DNA of 64,000 nt from Paraphysomonas bandaiensis (Eukaryota; Chrysophyceae), in NCBI GenBank assembly GCA_965644295.1, contig CBFFRP010000324.1:1-64000 (forward strand), written 5' to 3'. The notes below the pieces were generated by a model. The model did not search any database. It saw nothing but the letters and a program-made list of their open reading frames with translations, and had not been told where the DNA came from. The position numbers and the translations under genes are program-made. This document shows, in pieces, positions 13,201 through 22,935 of this stretch. How positions within the stretch are numbered: the first letter of the stretch is position 1; each line of letters starts with the position of its first letter.

Positions 13201-14374
13201 GATGTTGGCCACAATACTCAGAAAACTAGACCCCACAATCCAGCCGTATGTTGATGAAAGAGGCAAAATATTGGTGCGCCTAGACAAAGCGTTATATGGA
13301 TGCGTGCAGAGCGCAAAGCTCTGGTATGACACGATAAGAGCTTACCTGGAAAGCATTGGTTTCGTGGCTAACCCGGTGGATCAGTGTGTTCTCAATAGGA
13401 CTGTCAACGGCAAGCAGTGCACTATAACACTACACGTGGACGATCTGCTAGTGCTATCACAAGACAAGCGTGACACCGAGTGTTTGGTGGAACAACTAAA
13501 GAAACAATATGGTGAGGTAAAATACTGTGATGACAAAGACATGTCGTATTTAGGTATGCATGTGAGCATGATAGATGACAGGGCAGTGGTGTCAATGAGG
13601 GCTTACCTAGACGGAGTGCTGGAGGAGGCAGCGGTCACTGGCAGAGCAGCATCTCCAGCGACATCATCACTGTTCGCAGAGGGCGCAGGACAGAAATTGG
13701 GGAGGAAGGAGGCTGCCAATTTCCATTCAGTGGTGGCCAAATTGCTATATCTGTCAATAAGAGTTAGACCAGACATCCTGCTCAGTATAGCGTACTTCAC
13801 AACAAGAGTGAAGGGTCCGACAATCGGAGATCAGCAGAGGTTGAATCGAGTGCTGAAATACCTTGCGCACACAAGGGATCAAGATCTGCAGCTGAAGATT
13901 GGAGAACAGCTGCGGGTAAGAAGCTTCATCGACGCTTCGTTCGCCACCCACGAAGACGGAAAAGGGCATACAGGCGTAGTTGTACAGCTTGGAGGGGCCA
14001 CAGTACTATGCCGATCAACTAAGCAACGAATCGTGACGAAAGACTCGACCGAATCCGAGCTGGTCGGCCTATCTGATATGATGTCTAATGCAATGAGATT
14101 ACATGAGTTTGTGTGTGGGCAGGGCTATGCGCTTGACCCACCTGTTATTTATCAGGACAACTTGTCGAACCTCAGCCTCGTGACGAAGGGAGGAGGCCGA
14201 TATAGGTCGAAATACCTGCGAGTACGACAGGCTCTGATTAAAGAACTACACGACAATGGGGAAATCGAGCTCGTGTACTTACCCACTGGGGAAATGCTGG
14301 CAGACGTCCTGACTAAACCCCTGCAGGGTAACTTGTTTCGCCACTTGATATGTCTGATCGTTGGGAACGAGTAG
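10232..14374 (+). CDS. Element A Gag-Pol polyprotein
   Basis: Open for 1380 codons in the -1 frame relative to the Gag start. It has no credible ATG of its own at its beginning. In order it shows the rest of Gag and a CCHC knuckle CWGCGEPGHRMNEC at about residue 233. The protease-like site is DNQADVS where copia elements usually have DSGAT/S. A divergent integrase follows, with candidate acidic residues in LYTDIF and TYLDPQPG and a GDHLDKIDAKIRRLKE helix where the third acidic residue would lie. Then come the SGNANGSW/SRTNW integrase C-terminal region, an acidic linker, RT with HVDD (LHVDDLLVLS, residue about 1067) in place of YVDD, and RNase H (FIDASFATHEDG, DSTESELVGLSD). It ends 16 bases before the 3' LTR. 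Function: reverse transcription and integration of the element. Confidence 0.88.
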   Translation: MEDDPYGVNLDLMKDKTKTRGRLIDKMRNDRSAFYSFMVDHLSHESMDAVKLLDEYELMNRTKDPLLLWLAIKQTHKVSTNSSVSTVVRAEARKRYKQGAYESIVTYKERFDHLLEAYKDMNNAEMNEEDIAMDFFEGLDDMRYGDFKTSYLNDLTMGTQAAPTHVNEIYTKASKYLTPKRATRAGGGSAFVSKSKSDKGKKSADSDDTPEQQQGNDTKSHNSKRGQKKRQLICWGCGEPGHRMNECPDSSQESENKHCTTTMLNAFTSGSEPFQWYEVLLDNQADVSVVHPRLLNNVRPASKGCTVAGLSGHALELPNVGELDQFFTCKTADELRASVLCQADVEDIYEVTYRQGESFTVHLPDSDLTFYRKNKMYVADMRDWATAKVNVTTVAEREAQYSKVEVARAREARDLIRNSGFDSERDAVQLVSDGNVTGVRLTPSDIRRAFDIYGRPFEAVRGKQTNKKVSRQYADPELKAEQQKEQRLYTDIFSVRQQSFMLTLAEPLGLTIVTSLENETTDQLGLALQEQVNLLRSYGYIPTVTYLDPQPGFKALRGKITGMEIDVAGAGDHLDKIDAKIRRLKETIRSVHSGLPWNLPDANVRDLVRYANSRMNLRRPSTNGTTVAPRVALTGRKPNYKKELSLAFGDYVECYDPKVKSNNAEQARTEPCIALYPSGNANGSWIFLNLKTNKYVSRTNWVKMVTTQIVIDAVNRISSLHNKSHSPVTTSENESREIEDTTPPAENDEIDKPKEPHEEGQMTAIDTDEGHGHTEERERTKITELVDDDGDRADGPSEQEPGAATPNDIDDPEITGVETTGMTHNTSEVLSSPSAGARIAAGTRRKPVMYRAYHTSVTKGLKEHGKEAYLAIVRELKQLLHEKKAIVPVHRSDLSKTQLKRTIRSLMFLKTKYDGLGRFEKIKARLVANGAQQDRKLYPDTSSPTVDIQSVFACLAIAAREGRHVSTIDIGGAYLNAEMSGEEVIMELEPMLATILRKLDPTIQPYVDERGKILVRLDKALYGCVQSAKLWYDTIRAYLESIGFVANPVDQCVLNRTVNGKQCTITLHVDDLLVLSQDKRDTECLVEQLKKQYGEVKYCDDKDMSYLGMHVSMIDDRAVVSMRAYLDGVLEEAAVTGRAASPATSSLFAEGAGQKLGRKEAANFHSVVAKLLYLSIRVRPDILLSIAYFTTRVKGPTIGDQQRLNRVLKYLAHTRDQDLQLKIGEQLRVRSFIDASFATHEDGKGHTGVVVQLGGATVLCRSTKQRIVTKDSTESELVGLSDMMSNAMRLHEFVCGQGYALDPPVIYQDNLSNLSLVTKGGGRYRSKYLRVRQALIKELHDNGEIELVYLPTGEMLADVLTKPLQGNLFRHLICLIVGNE

Positions 14375-14380
14375 ACACAT

Positions 14381-14390
14381 CACAGGGGTG
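14381..14390 (+). promoter_or_regulatory. Element A polypurine tract (putative)
   Basis: CACAGGGGTG directly abuts the 3' LTR, the usual place for the plus-strand primer. It is shorter and less purine-pure than the tracts of elements C and D. Confidence 0.5.
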
Positions 14391-14677
14391 CGTAGAGAAA
14401 TGAGAGGATGTTCTTTTCAGTTTAGTACTTGAAGTGACTGTATAAGATATGCATAGGGCACATAGAGGTGTATGGTGTTATATTATGCAGTGTGTAGTGT
14501 ACGGCTGTAGAATAGAAGCATAATTTCCTCTTACTGAGAAGTTCTGTAGTAACTATAAAGAGAACCTTGCTTTGACTACCTGTAGTGTAGACTGTGTGAA
14601 AGCAACGGGGGTATTCCGTCCGTTTATTGATTTGTAACATCCGTAACATTCGACCGAGTACCGTATTTTTCTCTGCG
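14391..14677 (+). repeat. Element A 3' LTR
   Basis: 287 bp, reading as identical to the 5' LTR. It is followed by the GATTC target duplication at 14678-14682. Confidence 0.9.
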
Positions 14678-14884
14678 GATTCTATAAGCACACAGTGTCC
14701 TGTATACCCCCGTATACCCCCGTATACTGCTATATAGGAACAACACGACATACGTCTATACATACACAGGCCAACACTCTCAAGAACATACTGCACGCCT
14801 CCACAGGCACAAACATCTTAACACACATCCACATCTATTCTCATATATATCCATAAATGACTGTATATTCCTTATAGTTCAATC

Positions 14885-16126
14885 ATGTCTGATCTATCCG
14901 TTGAAGAAGTTGCATCGCGAAAGAAGCATGCAAATACTCTGTACAAATCAGGGAGATATGAAGAGGCTATAGCTGCCTATGAGGCTCTATGGCGATCAGA
15001 TGCTGTCGACAACAATATTTTATTAAATATGAGGTATTACATACACATATACGTTTGTTTATAACTAGAATGCTATTAGCTCCTGTTATGCTAGCTTGGG
15101 GAAATTCACTGATGCTGAAGAGCGTGCTCTTACAGCCCTGGAACGATCTCCTTCGTCTAAGGTAAAGATGCTATTGATATTTGAAATTCTTACGCTGTGA
15201 AACAGGGTTATTTTCGTCTTGCTACGGCATTGAAGCAACAGAAACGCTATAGAGATGCTGTTGATGCTCTTGATCAGGGCTTAGCTATTGACCCTTCTGA
15301 TAATGTACGTTATGTACACGACTGGCTACAAAATTGCTTATTCTCATTTGAATTTTAGAACATTCTGGCTGTGTATGAAAATTTCAAGAGTTTAGCAGAA
15401 GGTGGCGTTGAGAAGCCACCGAGAAGATTTTTCTATGATGTAGAGCACGACCACAGCCACGACCATGACCACGGTCATGGTCACAGTCATTCGCATAGCC
15501 ACGACCACGGTCATAGTCACAGTCACTCGCATAGCCACGACCACGGTCATAGTCACAACCATTCGCATAGTCATTCCCATGATCATGGCCACCACCACCC
15601 ACCTGGTCACCCGCCACCACCTCATGATCATGACCATCACCACCCGCCTGGTCATCCACCACCTCATGATCATGGCCACCACCATCCACCGGGTCATCCT
15701 CGGCCTCCCCACGATCATGGCCATCACCACCCACCACCTCATGATCATGGCCATCACCATCCACCGGGTCATCCTCCACCACCTCATGATCATGGTCACC
15801 ACCATCCACCGGGTCATCCTCCACCACCCCACGATCATGGCCACCACCCACCACCTCATGATCGTGGCCACCACCATCCACCGGGTCACCCTCGCCCTCC
15901 CCACGATCATGGCCATCACCATCCACCGGGCCATCCTCCTCCACCCCACGATCATGGCCATCACCACCCACCACCTCATGATCATGGCCACCACCATCCA
16001 CCGGGTCATCCTCGACCTCCCCACGATCATGGCCATCACCACCCACCACCTCATGATCATGGCCATCACCATCCACCGGGACATCCTCCACCACCTCATG
16101 ATCATGACCATCGTCGTTCCACCTAG
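14885..16126 (+). CDS. TPR protein with long His-rich C-terminal tail
   Basis: Four exons: 14885-15033, 15080-15161, 15206-15304 and 15359-16126, with introns of 46, 44 and 54 bp. They splice in frame to 365 residues. The N-terminal 130 residues form about three TPR helix pairs (KKHANTLYKSGRYEEAIAAY, SSCYASLGKFTDAEERAL, YFRLATALKQQKRYRDAVDAL), as in Hsp70/Hsp90 co-chaperone TPR domains. From about residue 138 the protein is almost wholly His, Asp, Gly and Pro: first HSHSHDHGHSH runs, then repeats of the type HDHGHHHPPGHPPPP. Such tails bind Zn, Ni or Cu in metallochaperones such as HypB/UreE and in ZIP transporter loops. TPR recruits partner proteins, so a role in metal storage or delivery to a client is possible but inferred. 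The start ATG lies about 200 bp after element A. Confidence 0.75.
15450..16115 (+). repeat. His-codon-rich degenerate tandem repeat
   Basis: GATCATGGCCA-CACCATCCACC-type units of about 45 bp repeat with expansion and contraction, encoding HDHGHHHPPGHP blocks. The skewed composition leaves all three forward frames and the reverse frames open for hundreds of bases, so the overlapping frames are by-products. Confidence 0.85.
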
Positions 16127-18051
16127 GGCGTGATATTGCATTTAGTATCCATTATCACAATCTGGTTCAACATGGATTTCGTTTATTGATAGTACTGGTT
16201 GGATCTTTGTCTCCAATTAACAAGGTATATACCATTACCCCAATTGTTTTGAGCTTGGATATATGAGCAGTAAATAAGTATGAATATCATTATACATATG
16301 ACGTGCATATGTCGCCAGTGTGTGCTATTATTTCCGTCCAAGAAAGCAATGAGTTTTTAGAACTGCTCGACAACACCATACTAATTGAAGACGTATGTGT
16401 TACTATTCTTGTGTTAAGGTAATTTATGCAATCATGCAATATCATCCCGACAACAACTGATGGTATCTAAAAGTAGTCATTGCTTTTAAACCATCTACCA
16501 AACTACTACCATATTAATTGATAGTTATTTTCAAAATAATTTATAGCTTTTATCTGTAGCTTATCTGCCGTGCCTATGCATTGGAAAAGTAATGACTCTA
16601 CAATGTGCGCAGCGACTCAAATAACTACTCTGATTATCATAACTGATTGATATCTTGCTTCTTATACAGAAGTGGCCATGTTAGGTTAGAAACTACGTAT
16701 GAAGTACTTCTGAAGATCCATATAATATGGCATTATGATGCAGACGGAAAGAGAACTATGATGAGGCGACAGCAGAAAAGTACATCCTCATAGAGGGGCC
16801 TCTAAAAAGCAGTATAGAATATTTGCACTTTGTATGAAAGAATAGTGTGTTTCGATGTGGACGGTCATTTTTTAATATCAATTTTTACCGGTTATTGCAT
16901 TGTGTGATCAGTGTATGTACACCCCTGTAGCACATGGGACATGGAGTGCAGAAACAAACTGTAAAGAGATACATGAAAAATTCATTACAATCGCAGCTAC
17001 AAGTTTACCTTAATCTACTATTACTACTCAAAGCAATAGGTGTTTTGATGAAGTAGAGGCATAATTTTTCAAGACAGTGCCTTAATTTGTTGTAACCGAA
17101 TAGAGTCGACATTCAGTTACTTTTTACGATTACTAAACAGTATCATTCCTTTTAATATTCTGATAGAACTGTCGGCCCGATATTCGAAAACAGAAACATA
17201 ACGACCTTAGTGGTAATACGCGTTACATTTCTGCTTTACAGACGTAGTAGTACATTTTACGCTTAATTGAATAAAGATGTATACACTTCCAGTTCTGTAC
17301 AAATTCCAGTATAATATATACGTCAGAAAAACAATATGTGTCTGCTTCCTAATTCTTTGTAGTATGTCTGCTGTGTATTCACAACTCTCTTGACTCTTGA
17401 CCATTCTTGCATCTCATTTAGTCTACTATCGGTTAGTTTAGCACGATGTATGTGTCTAAAGATTGCACCATACATGATTGGAGAATATGGTTGGAATGAG
17501 TCATCACTGGTAATAGACTGATATCTACATATCATCCTGTTGTTCTGTACAGTCTATGGAGAGTGTTTTCATTTTCCATATGCGTCATAGCACACACATA
17601 AACCCCCTCGACTACAACAACAAAATCATTATTACTTGTGTGTGCATGCTGTACCTGTTCATAAGAGAACAGTCGTGCTTATACACACTATGAACGATCT
17701 GTACATATGGATCTATACCTGCCTGACTCTAAGATATGGATGCATGGATACAGTCCGTACGTGCGTATATATACAGTGGAGATTCCTAGTCGTATATACA
17801 CAATACACACCTATGGTGCAAACTACAATAGAATACAGTGTATACATGCATAGTGTTGTATGATGCAGCCATATGATACACCCAGCAGACAGCAGCACTG
17901 CACTGCACTGCACAGCCTCTGCCTCTTAATGGCATGATACAGCAGGATACTGCACGGCACTATCATAGTAATAACAGTCGTACCACAGGCTATTGGCCTG
18001 TACAATACTAGGGCTCTACAGATATAGACAATACCTTCTCTCTTATTAGTC
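16127..18051. other. Intergenic, no gene recognised
   Basis: 1.9 kb, AT-rich. No open frame with domain content or splice logic was found on either strand. A CACTGCACTGCA micro-repeat lies near 17896. The 3' end should contain the promoter of the C2-domain gene. Confidence 0.5.
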
Positions 18052-19968
18052 ATGTCGCTTTATGAAGGAACAGAATTGTTTTGTGCAGCTCTAGTGGAGA
18101 ACATGCCCGCCACATTAGATAAGCTGCTGTCACCTAACTGCCGCATGCAATCCAGTTATGGGAAAGCAACAAGAAACGCTAATGGATTAGTGGAATGTAT
18201 TGAAAAACTGAATGAAGTGCAGGTCATACTCTTCCGATTAGCAGGTGCCTATAAGATTGATATATTGCTTGTATCGGACACACAGTCGTTTATATTTTGT
18301 TCCAGTAATCATGAACCTGTTCCTTTGCGAATGGGTATTGCACTTGAGTGGGAGTGTAACATTGTGACGGGTATTGTGTGTGCGCAAGAGTTCTATAAGA
18401 TAGATGTAGACACCTTGATGTATATGGTTTACCACTTCAGAGGTGGAAGGAGGGTAATCAGCAGCGTTGAGCTGCTCAAACATGAACAACGGGAGCTATC
18501 TTCTGATATTTGCCATAATAGTGATTCTATTAATGACTGTATACGCTTGGATGTCATTCAATCGGATAGCATTGATGAAGGTGGGACACACAATGTCGGT
18601 CACACCACTGGAAAATCAGTTTCTTTTTGTAAATTTGCGAGGGTGGCACTTATTCCTCTTGTCGACAAGACTTCCTCCCTTTTTTACTGTTCACAAGACT
18701 ATCGGCGATTTAGCGTTGATAAAGAGCATGAGATTGAGCAGGCAACCAATATGCTGGGTATCAGTCGGGAAGAGGCGACTGTCCGGTTATACATGCCTGA
18801 AGAGGGTGAGTTGTACACAGAGATTAACAACGATCTCAGCTTCGGGTCCACTGATGAAGGAAATATAGAAGATGGAGTGAGGGTATCCCTATTGTCTGAT
18901 AGAGGAACTGTTACGTCTCGGTACTTTCATCAACGGCGGGCGGTATCGGATAGCGCCTTCATATCTCCTCCACTGGCCCTTCGAGATGTTCTACCATCTG
19001 ACTTCGGAAGCAACGAATACTGTCCACGTATGAGTATGGACGATGACATTGACCGGAGTAGATATATTTTTCGAAATCACAAGCGAAGTGAGTTTCGATT
19101 GTCCGTAGATTTGGCGGAGGTACTGCAAAATGGCCACTCCTTCAGTGTTCCGAGTCAATGCGGACCGCGCTCTGTGTCAGTGGACGGTTTTGTCGGTAGC
19201 ACATATGGTGAGAAACAGAGCAGGTATAAACAATCACCTCGAAATTCAATAGGGGATCTTCAGGGTAGATATAGGCGGCGTAGTGTAGAATCTTCAACTT
19301 CTAGCAGATCATCTATTATGCCCTCGCAGATTCCTCCTTTCGGATGGGTGTTAGGGAGGGAGTTATCTCTGCCTGATGTACTTCAGCCTGTTATCGTACT
19401 TGTAACGGTCGTAGCCTGTAACAATCTACCACCCTCAGCCTTTTGGCCGCTGCTCTCTGTTGATTCTTATGTGGAGATTGAGGTAAATGGGGAAGTCCGG
19501 CGCACAGAGGTGTGCCGTAGACACAAAAACCCCATATATGACTCCACCCAATTGTACTGTTTCTCTTTGAGTTGTGAGGAGGCTCTTGGTAACCGTGTGA
19601 AGTTTTCAGTGTTTGACGCAGCAAAGGTTGGGACTGATACTTCTCTCGGAGTGGCAGCGGTACCATTTTCAGCACTGAAGATACAGTGTGATGACTTATC
19701 CCCAACCTCAGTCATACTTCCTCTACGGCGCGAGCTGGACGAGATGGAAATAGGGAGAGGATTTTGCAATTCTGACAACTACCACTTAACACAGACATCC
19801 GAGAATTCCAAGCAGAAAAAAACATCAACTCGACGAATCCCTACCATAAGTGTATTGATATCACTTGTTAGCGTTAGTTTATATAGTATATTGAACGATC
19901 TTAAAGTTGAAGACGAAACTTTGAAAAACTCTGGGGATCGTCAAGAGTGGGTGACTCTACCGTCATGA
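18052..19968 (+). CDS. C2-domain protein with C-terminal membrane anchor
   Basis: A single exon of 638 residues starting at ATG 18052. A C2 domain is visible at about residues 445-560: VIVLVTVVACNNLP opens it, followed by DSYVEIEVNG, NPIYD and VKFSVFDAAKVGTD, the usual order of C2 strands and loops. C2 domains bind phospholipids, often with Ca2+. The expected Asp ligands are only partly present, so Ca2+ dependence is doubtful. Near the C terminus ISVLISLVSVSLYSIL could be a single membrane segment with a short tail. Residues 1-110 loosely resemble an NTF2/SnoaL-like fold. A segment near residue 195 (FARVALIPLV...YCSQDYRRFSVDKEHEI) resembles a motif of uncharacterised protist proteins. The middle is Ser/Arg-rich and probably disordered. 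A role as a membrane-tethered lipid-binding protein is inferred. Confidence 0.6.
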   Translation: MSLYEGTELFCAALVENMPATLDKLLSPNCRMQSSYGKATRNANGLVECIEKLNEVQVILFRLAGAYKIDILLVSDTQSFIFCSSNHEPVPLRMGIALEWECNIVTGIVCAQEFYKIDVDTLMYMVYHFRGGRRVISSVELLKHEQRELSSDICHNSDSINDCIRLDVIQSDSIDEGGTHNVGHTTGKSVSFCKFARVALIPLVDKTSSLFYCSQDYRRFSVDKEHEIEQATNMLGISREEATVRLYMPEEGELYTEINNDLSFGSTDEGNIEDGVRVSLLSDRGTVTSRYFHQRRAVSDSAFISPPLALRDVLPSDFGSNEYCPRMSMDDDIDRSRYIFRNHKRSEFRLSVDLAEVLQNGHSFSVPSQCGPRSVSVDGFVGSTYGEKQSRYKQSPRNSIGDLQGRYRRRSVESSTSSRSSIMPSQIPPFGWVLGRELSLPDVLQPVIVLVTVVACNNLPPSAFWPLLSVDSYVEIEVNGEVRRTEVCRRHKNPIYDSTQLYCFSLSCEEALGNRVKFSVFDAAKVGTDTSLGVAAVPFSALKIQCDDLSPTSVILPLRRELDEMEIGRGFCNSDNYHLTQTSENSKQKKTSTRRIPTISVLISLVSVSLYSILNDLKVEDETLKNSGDRQEWVTLPS

Positions 19969-20922
19969 CTTGTCCCATAGCGCTGCTATACTCATTGACC
20001 ATCATGTCGAATGCGCCTACTATCTTTCTCTGTTCGCTATTTATAGAAGAGAGAGACTTTGCTATAGACGATGCATGTAACATATGTTATCAGTATTACA
20101 ATAATTCTAAATATCTAAATAGAACCATTATTTTATTTAATGTGCGTTCAGTGTCTTTTTACAAAAATAAAATTGTTTACTAGGCTGAGGCGGGAACGAA
20201 ACATAAGTAACTACTTTATGAATGAGTATTCACTGGCTGGACTGGTCGTGGCACAAAAACAAAACTGCTTATGACGCCATTCTTTAAACAACAACTACTA
20301 ATACGAAAAGAAAAGAATTTATTAGTGCACCGCTTTAATTACCGTCAATATTTATTCCTAATGAAAATCATATTAATTAGCGTTACTACTTGAATAATGA
20401 ATAATACAGTTGTTAAAGATTAAAGACTAAAGACAGCATTATATGAAAGTTTAGACATACTGAAAGATATTTAGTGTACAAGATCGTGACTATCGTATGT
20501 CTAAGATCTGATAATGTCAATTGGCAGGAGCGATAATATAAGTTTAGTGAACAAGCATATATCGCTTGCTATACACAGATACAACTTTTGATATCCTGCA
20601 TCATATCTACTGCTCTTTACTTCTACATTATTGTGTTATAGATGCGTGGTTCTAAATGTAGTAAGTGCAAAGTATTTTCCTGAATGATGTTCTACAACAA
20701 CAGGATCGTATTGATAGAGCAATACATATATGTAAATACACTTTTTAAACATCCTGTGATCAGTATTATATGAGGAATTTAGTAGAAAATCGCCAAAACT
20801 TAGAAAGTCAATACGCTAAGGCGTTGTAAGTACGCAATAGTGGTGTAATCATAGCTAAAATTACACGCATAACGACAGAGCTAATCACTTCTTGTCGAAT
20901 TCATGCAGTTCAACTCTAAAAA
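19969..20922. other. Intergenic between convergent genes, nothing recognised
   Basis: AT-rich spacer between the 3' ends of the C2-domain gene and the adenosine deaminase gene. AAAATAAAAT near 20163 may act as a polyadenylation signal for the first. No coding or repeat signal was found. Confidence 0.5.
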
Positions 20923-22279
20923 TTAATATTCACTGATATTGTGCTTTTTTGCTATCGCGTCATAATAAGCAGATGCGCTGCGGACGTACTCACGGCGATC
21001 GAAATATGACCCATGGTAGAATGACTTTTTGAAACCATTCAATACAATACCCTTCAAGTCGTGAGGCGAAATATTAAATGTGTCCACTGCCTTGCGCAAC
21101 TCTGCCACCGTGGTGGTTCTCGACATTAGTCTGTTGTCAGTGTTGATGGAGACGGAGACACCATCAGAGAGCATACGGCCAAAGGCGTGGTCCTTAAGTT
21201 GGAGTCCAGGCATGGTGCCTAAGTTAGATGTCAGGCATACTTCTAAATTGATTCTTCTATCACAAATGTACTTTGTCAGACGCCGAATATATGTATCTGC
21301 ATCGAGGGCATTCTGCTCTCCAACTACCATGTGCTTGCTGAACAAGTGATACCCATGCCCGATCCGTTCCGCATGAAGGTCCCGTACCGCCTGAAATATG
21401 GATTCCGGTCCATATGCCTCTCCAGCGTGTACAGTCTTGTTGAAAAAATACCCATGAGCAAGATCAAAGGCTTCCCGGTGAATGGAAGCCTTGTATCCAG
21501 CCTGTATTAACGACCAACACATATCAATTTCGTTAGCAAAGAGCATAGACGGCTATACTAACCTCACAGCCAGCAATATCAACTGCAACAACAGGAAGTC
21601 CAAGTGTGTCCCGACACTCTTTAGCGGCCCGCACTAGTGTTTCTGAAGCCAAACTGGCCACTCTCTCATACTCTAGATAGGGATGCACAGCCAAAATAGC
21701 TTCGTAGTATTGACTCATTCCAGGTGCAAATAGTCGCATTGCACACACTATTATGCCGTAATCATAAAAAGGTTCCTTAATACCACCAGATTTTTCACGG
21801 GCTTGCCGCGTTAAATTAAATTCTTCTTTAGCGCGATGAAGGCCTCTATTTACAGCTGTGACAACACCCTCAATGCTCAACACGTCACCATTACGTATTG
21901 AACAATGCAGCTGTGGTGCAAATCGGACTTCAAAATATCTTACCCCTTCTGAATAATTATCAACAGCAAGTTCATATGCTACACGTTCTAATGCCTCTGG
22001 AGTCTGCATTACCCCCACAGTATACTTAAAACCATCAAGATACTCCTCCAATGTAGAATAGTCAACTTTAAAAACGGTTTTGCATAATTCCTCCTCATCA
22101 TATGATGGAAGCCACACATTATTTTTCAGCGCTAGCTCTATTAATGTCTTCACACGTAAAGACCCTACAGTGCATAAATAAAACAGTCCGGTATCCACTC
22201 AGAGTCTCTTACCGTCAAGATGGACGTGTAGATCAGTTTTGGGAATTTCAGAAAGAAATTCATCTGGTATGCGCGACAT
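20923..22279 (-). CDS. Adenosine deaminase family protein
   Basis: Three exons on the minus strand: 22279-22213, 22164-21563 and 21501-20923, with introns of 48 and 61 bp. They give 415 residues. ADA hydrolyses adenosine or deoxyadenosine to inosine and ammonia in purine salvage, using a catalytic Zn2+. Metal and catalytic motifs are in place: KTDLHVHLDGS at residues 14-24 (first His pair, completed only by splicing exon 1 to 2), NKTVHAGEAYGP (His and catalytic Glu), ERIGHG (His) and SINTDNR (metal Asp). The last site reads TDN where mammalian ADA has TDD; the N form also occurs in bacterial ADAs. EVRFAPQLH and CLTSNLGT are further family signatures. The length is a little above the 350-365 typical of vertebrates. 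It could instead be an ADA-like (ADAL or AMP-type) enzyme, but the short N terminus fits ADA proper. Confidence 0.9.
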
Positions 22280-22935
22280 TCAATTAAAACCAATGTAATC
22301 AACGCTGGATCAGGAACTCCGATATATGGACTGAAATAATAAGCCAGTGAGTATATACATTAAGTGAACTCGAGATATGGACGGCCATCTACTGCAGCAG
22401 TCCTCCCAGCACACCACCATCACCAAGAAAACAGAGACAGGATGGATGTTGTATTTCAGCGAGAGGACCTGCCATCCAACCATTTCTATTTTCTTCTTGC
22501 TGAGTGGTGAGTTCTCTATGTGATGATATCTGCACGGTATACACTTCTCATACATACATACATACATACATACATACATACATACATACATACATACATA
22601 CATACATACATACATACATACATACATACATACATACATACATACATACATACATACATACATACATACATACATACATACATACATACATACATACATA
22701 CATACATACATACATACATACATACATACATACATACATACATACATACATACATACATACATACATACATACATACATACATACATACATACATACATA
22801 CATACATACATACATACATACATACATACATACATACATACACATATTTGGTGTGTAGGTATGACTGGCATATTGCGGTGATTGTCAATATCTTAATAAG
22901 CCAACACGCCATACAGCTCATACACTCTTAAGAAA
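22280..22935. promoter_or_regulatory. Bidirectional promoter region of ADA and strumpellin genes
   Basis: 656 bp separate the two start codons, which point away from each other. Nearly half is the CATA microsatellite, so core promoters must sit in the roughly 250 bp on the ADA side and 90 bp on the strumpellin side. No individual element can be assigned with confidence. Confidence 0.5.
22549..22841. repeat. (CATA)n microsatellite, about 73 units
   Basis: An essentially uninterrupted run of the tetranucleotide CATA for about 290 bp. All reading frames stay open across it, because neither strand yields a stop. The YIHT and MYVC peptides it would encode are not evidence of a gene. Confidence 0.97.

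Larger units (their letters stand above)
9721..14677 (+). mobile_element. Ty1/copia LTR retrotransposon A (divergent, CoDi-like)
   Basis: Two 287-bp direct repeats at 9721-10007 and 14391-14677 read as identical, and they bound the element. GATTC is duplicated immediately outside (9716-9720 and 14678-14682). The LTRs begin CGTAGAGAAA and end TTTCTCTGCG, a near-perfect inverted pair rather than TG...CA. Inside are a short Gag frame and a 1380-codon Gag-Pol frame in the order Gag, zinc knuckle, protease, integrase, RT, RNase H, which is the copia order. The integrase carries the IRRLKE helix and the SGNANGSW region typical of the diatom/oomycete/red-algal copia branch. Sequence before the 3' LTR (CACAGGGGTG) can serve as polypurine tract. 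No TGG-type primer site follows the 5' LTR. Confidence 0.9.

Noticed and set aside
15384-16141. Large antisense and shifted frames across the His-rich region
   Set aside because: The skewed repeat composition keeps several frames open. Only the frame joined to the TPR exons has a supported start and introns.
22504-22921. Long open frames on both strands reading YIHT or MYVC repeats
   Set aside because: They are the CATA microsatellite read in frames that happen to lack stops. There are no flanking domains or splice logic.
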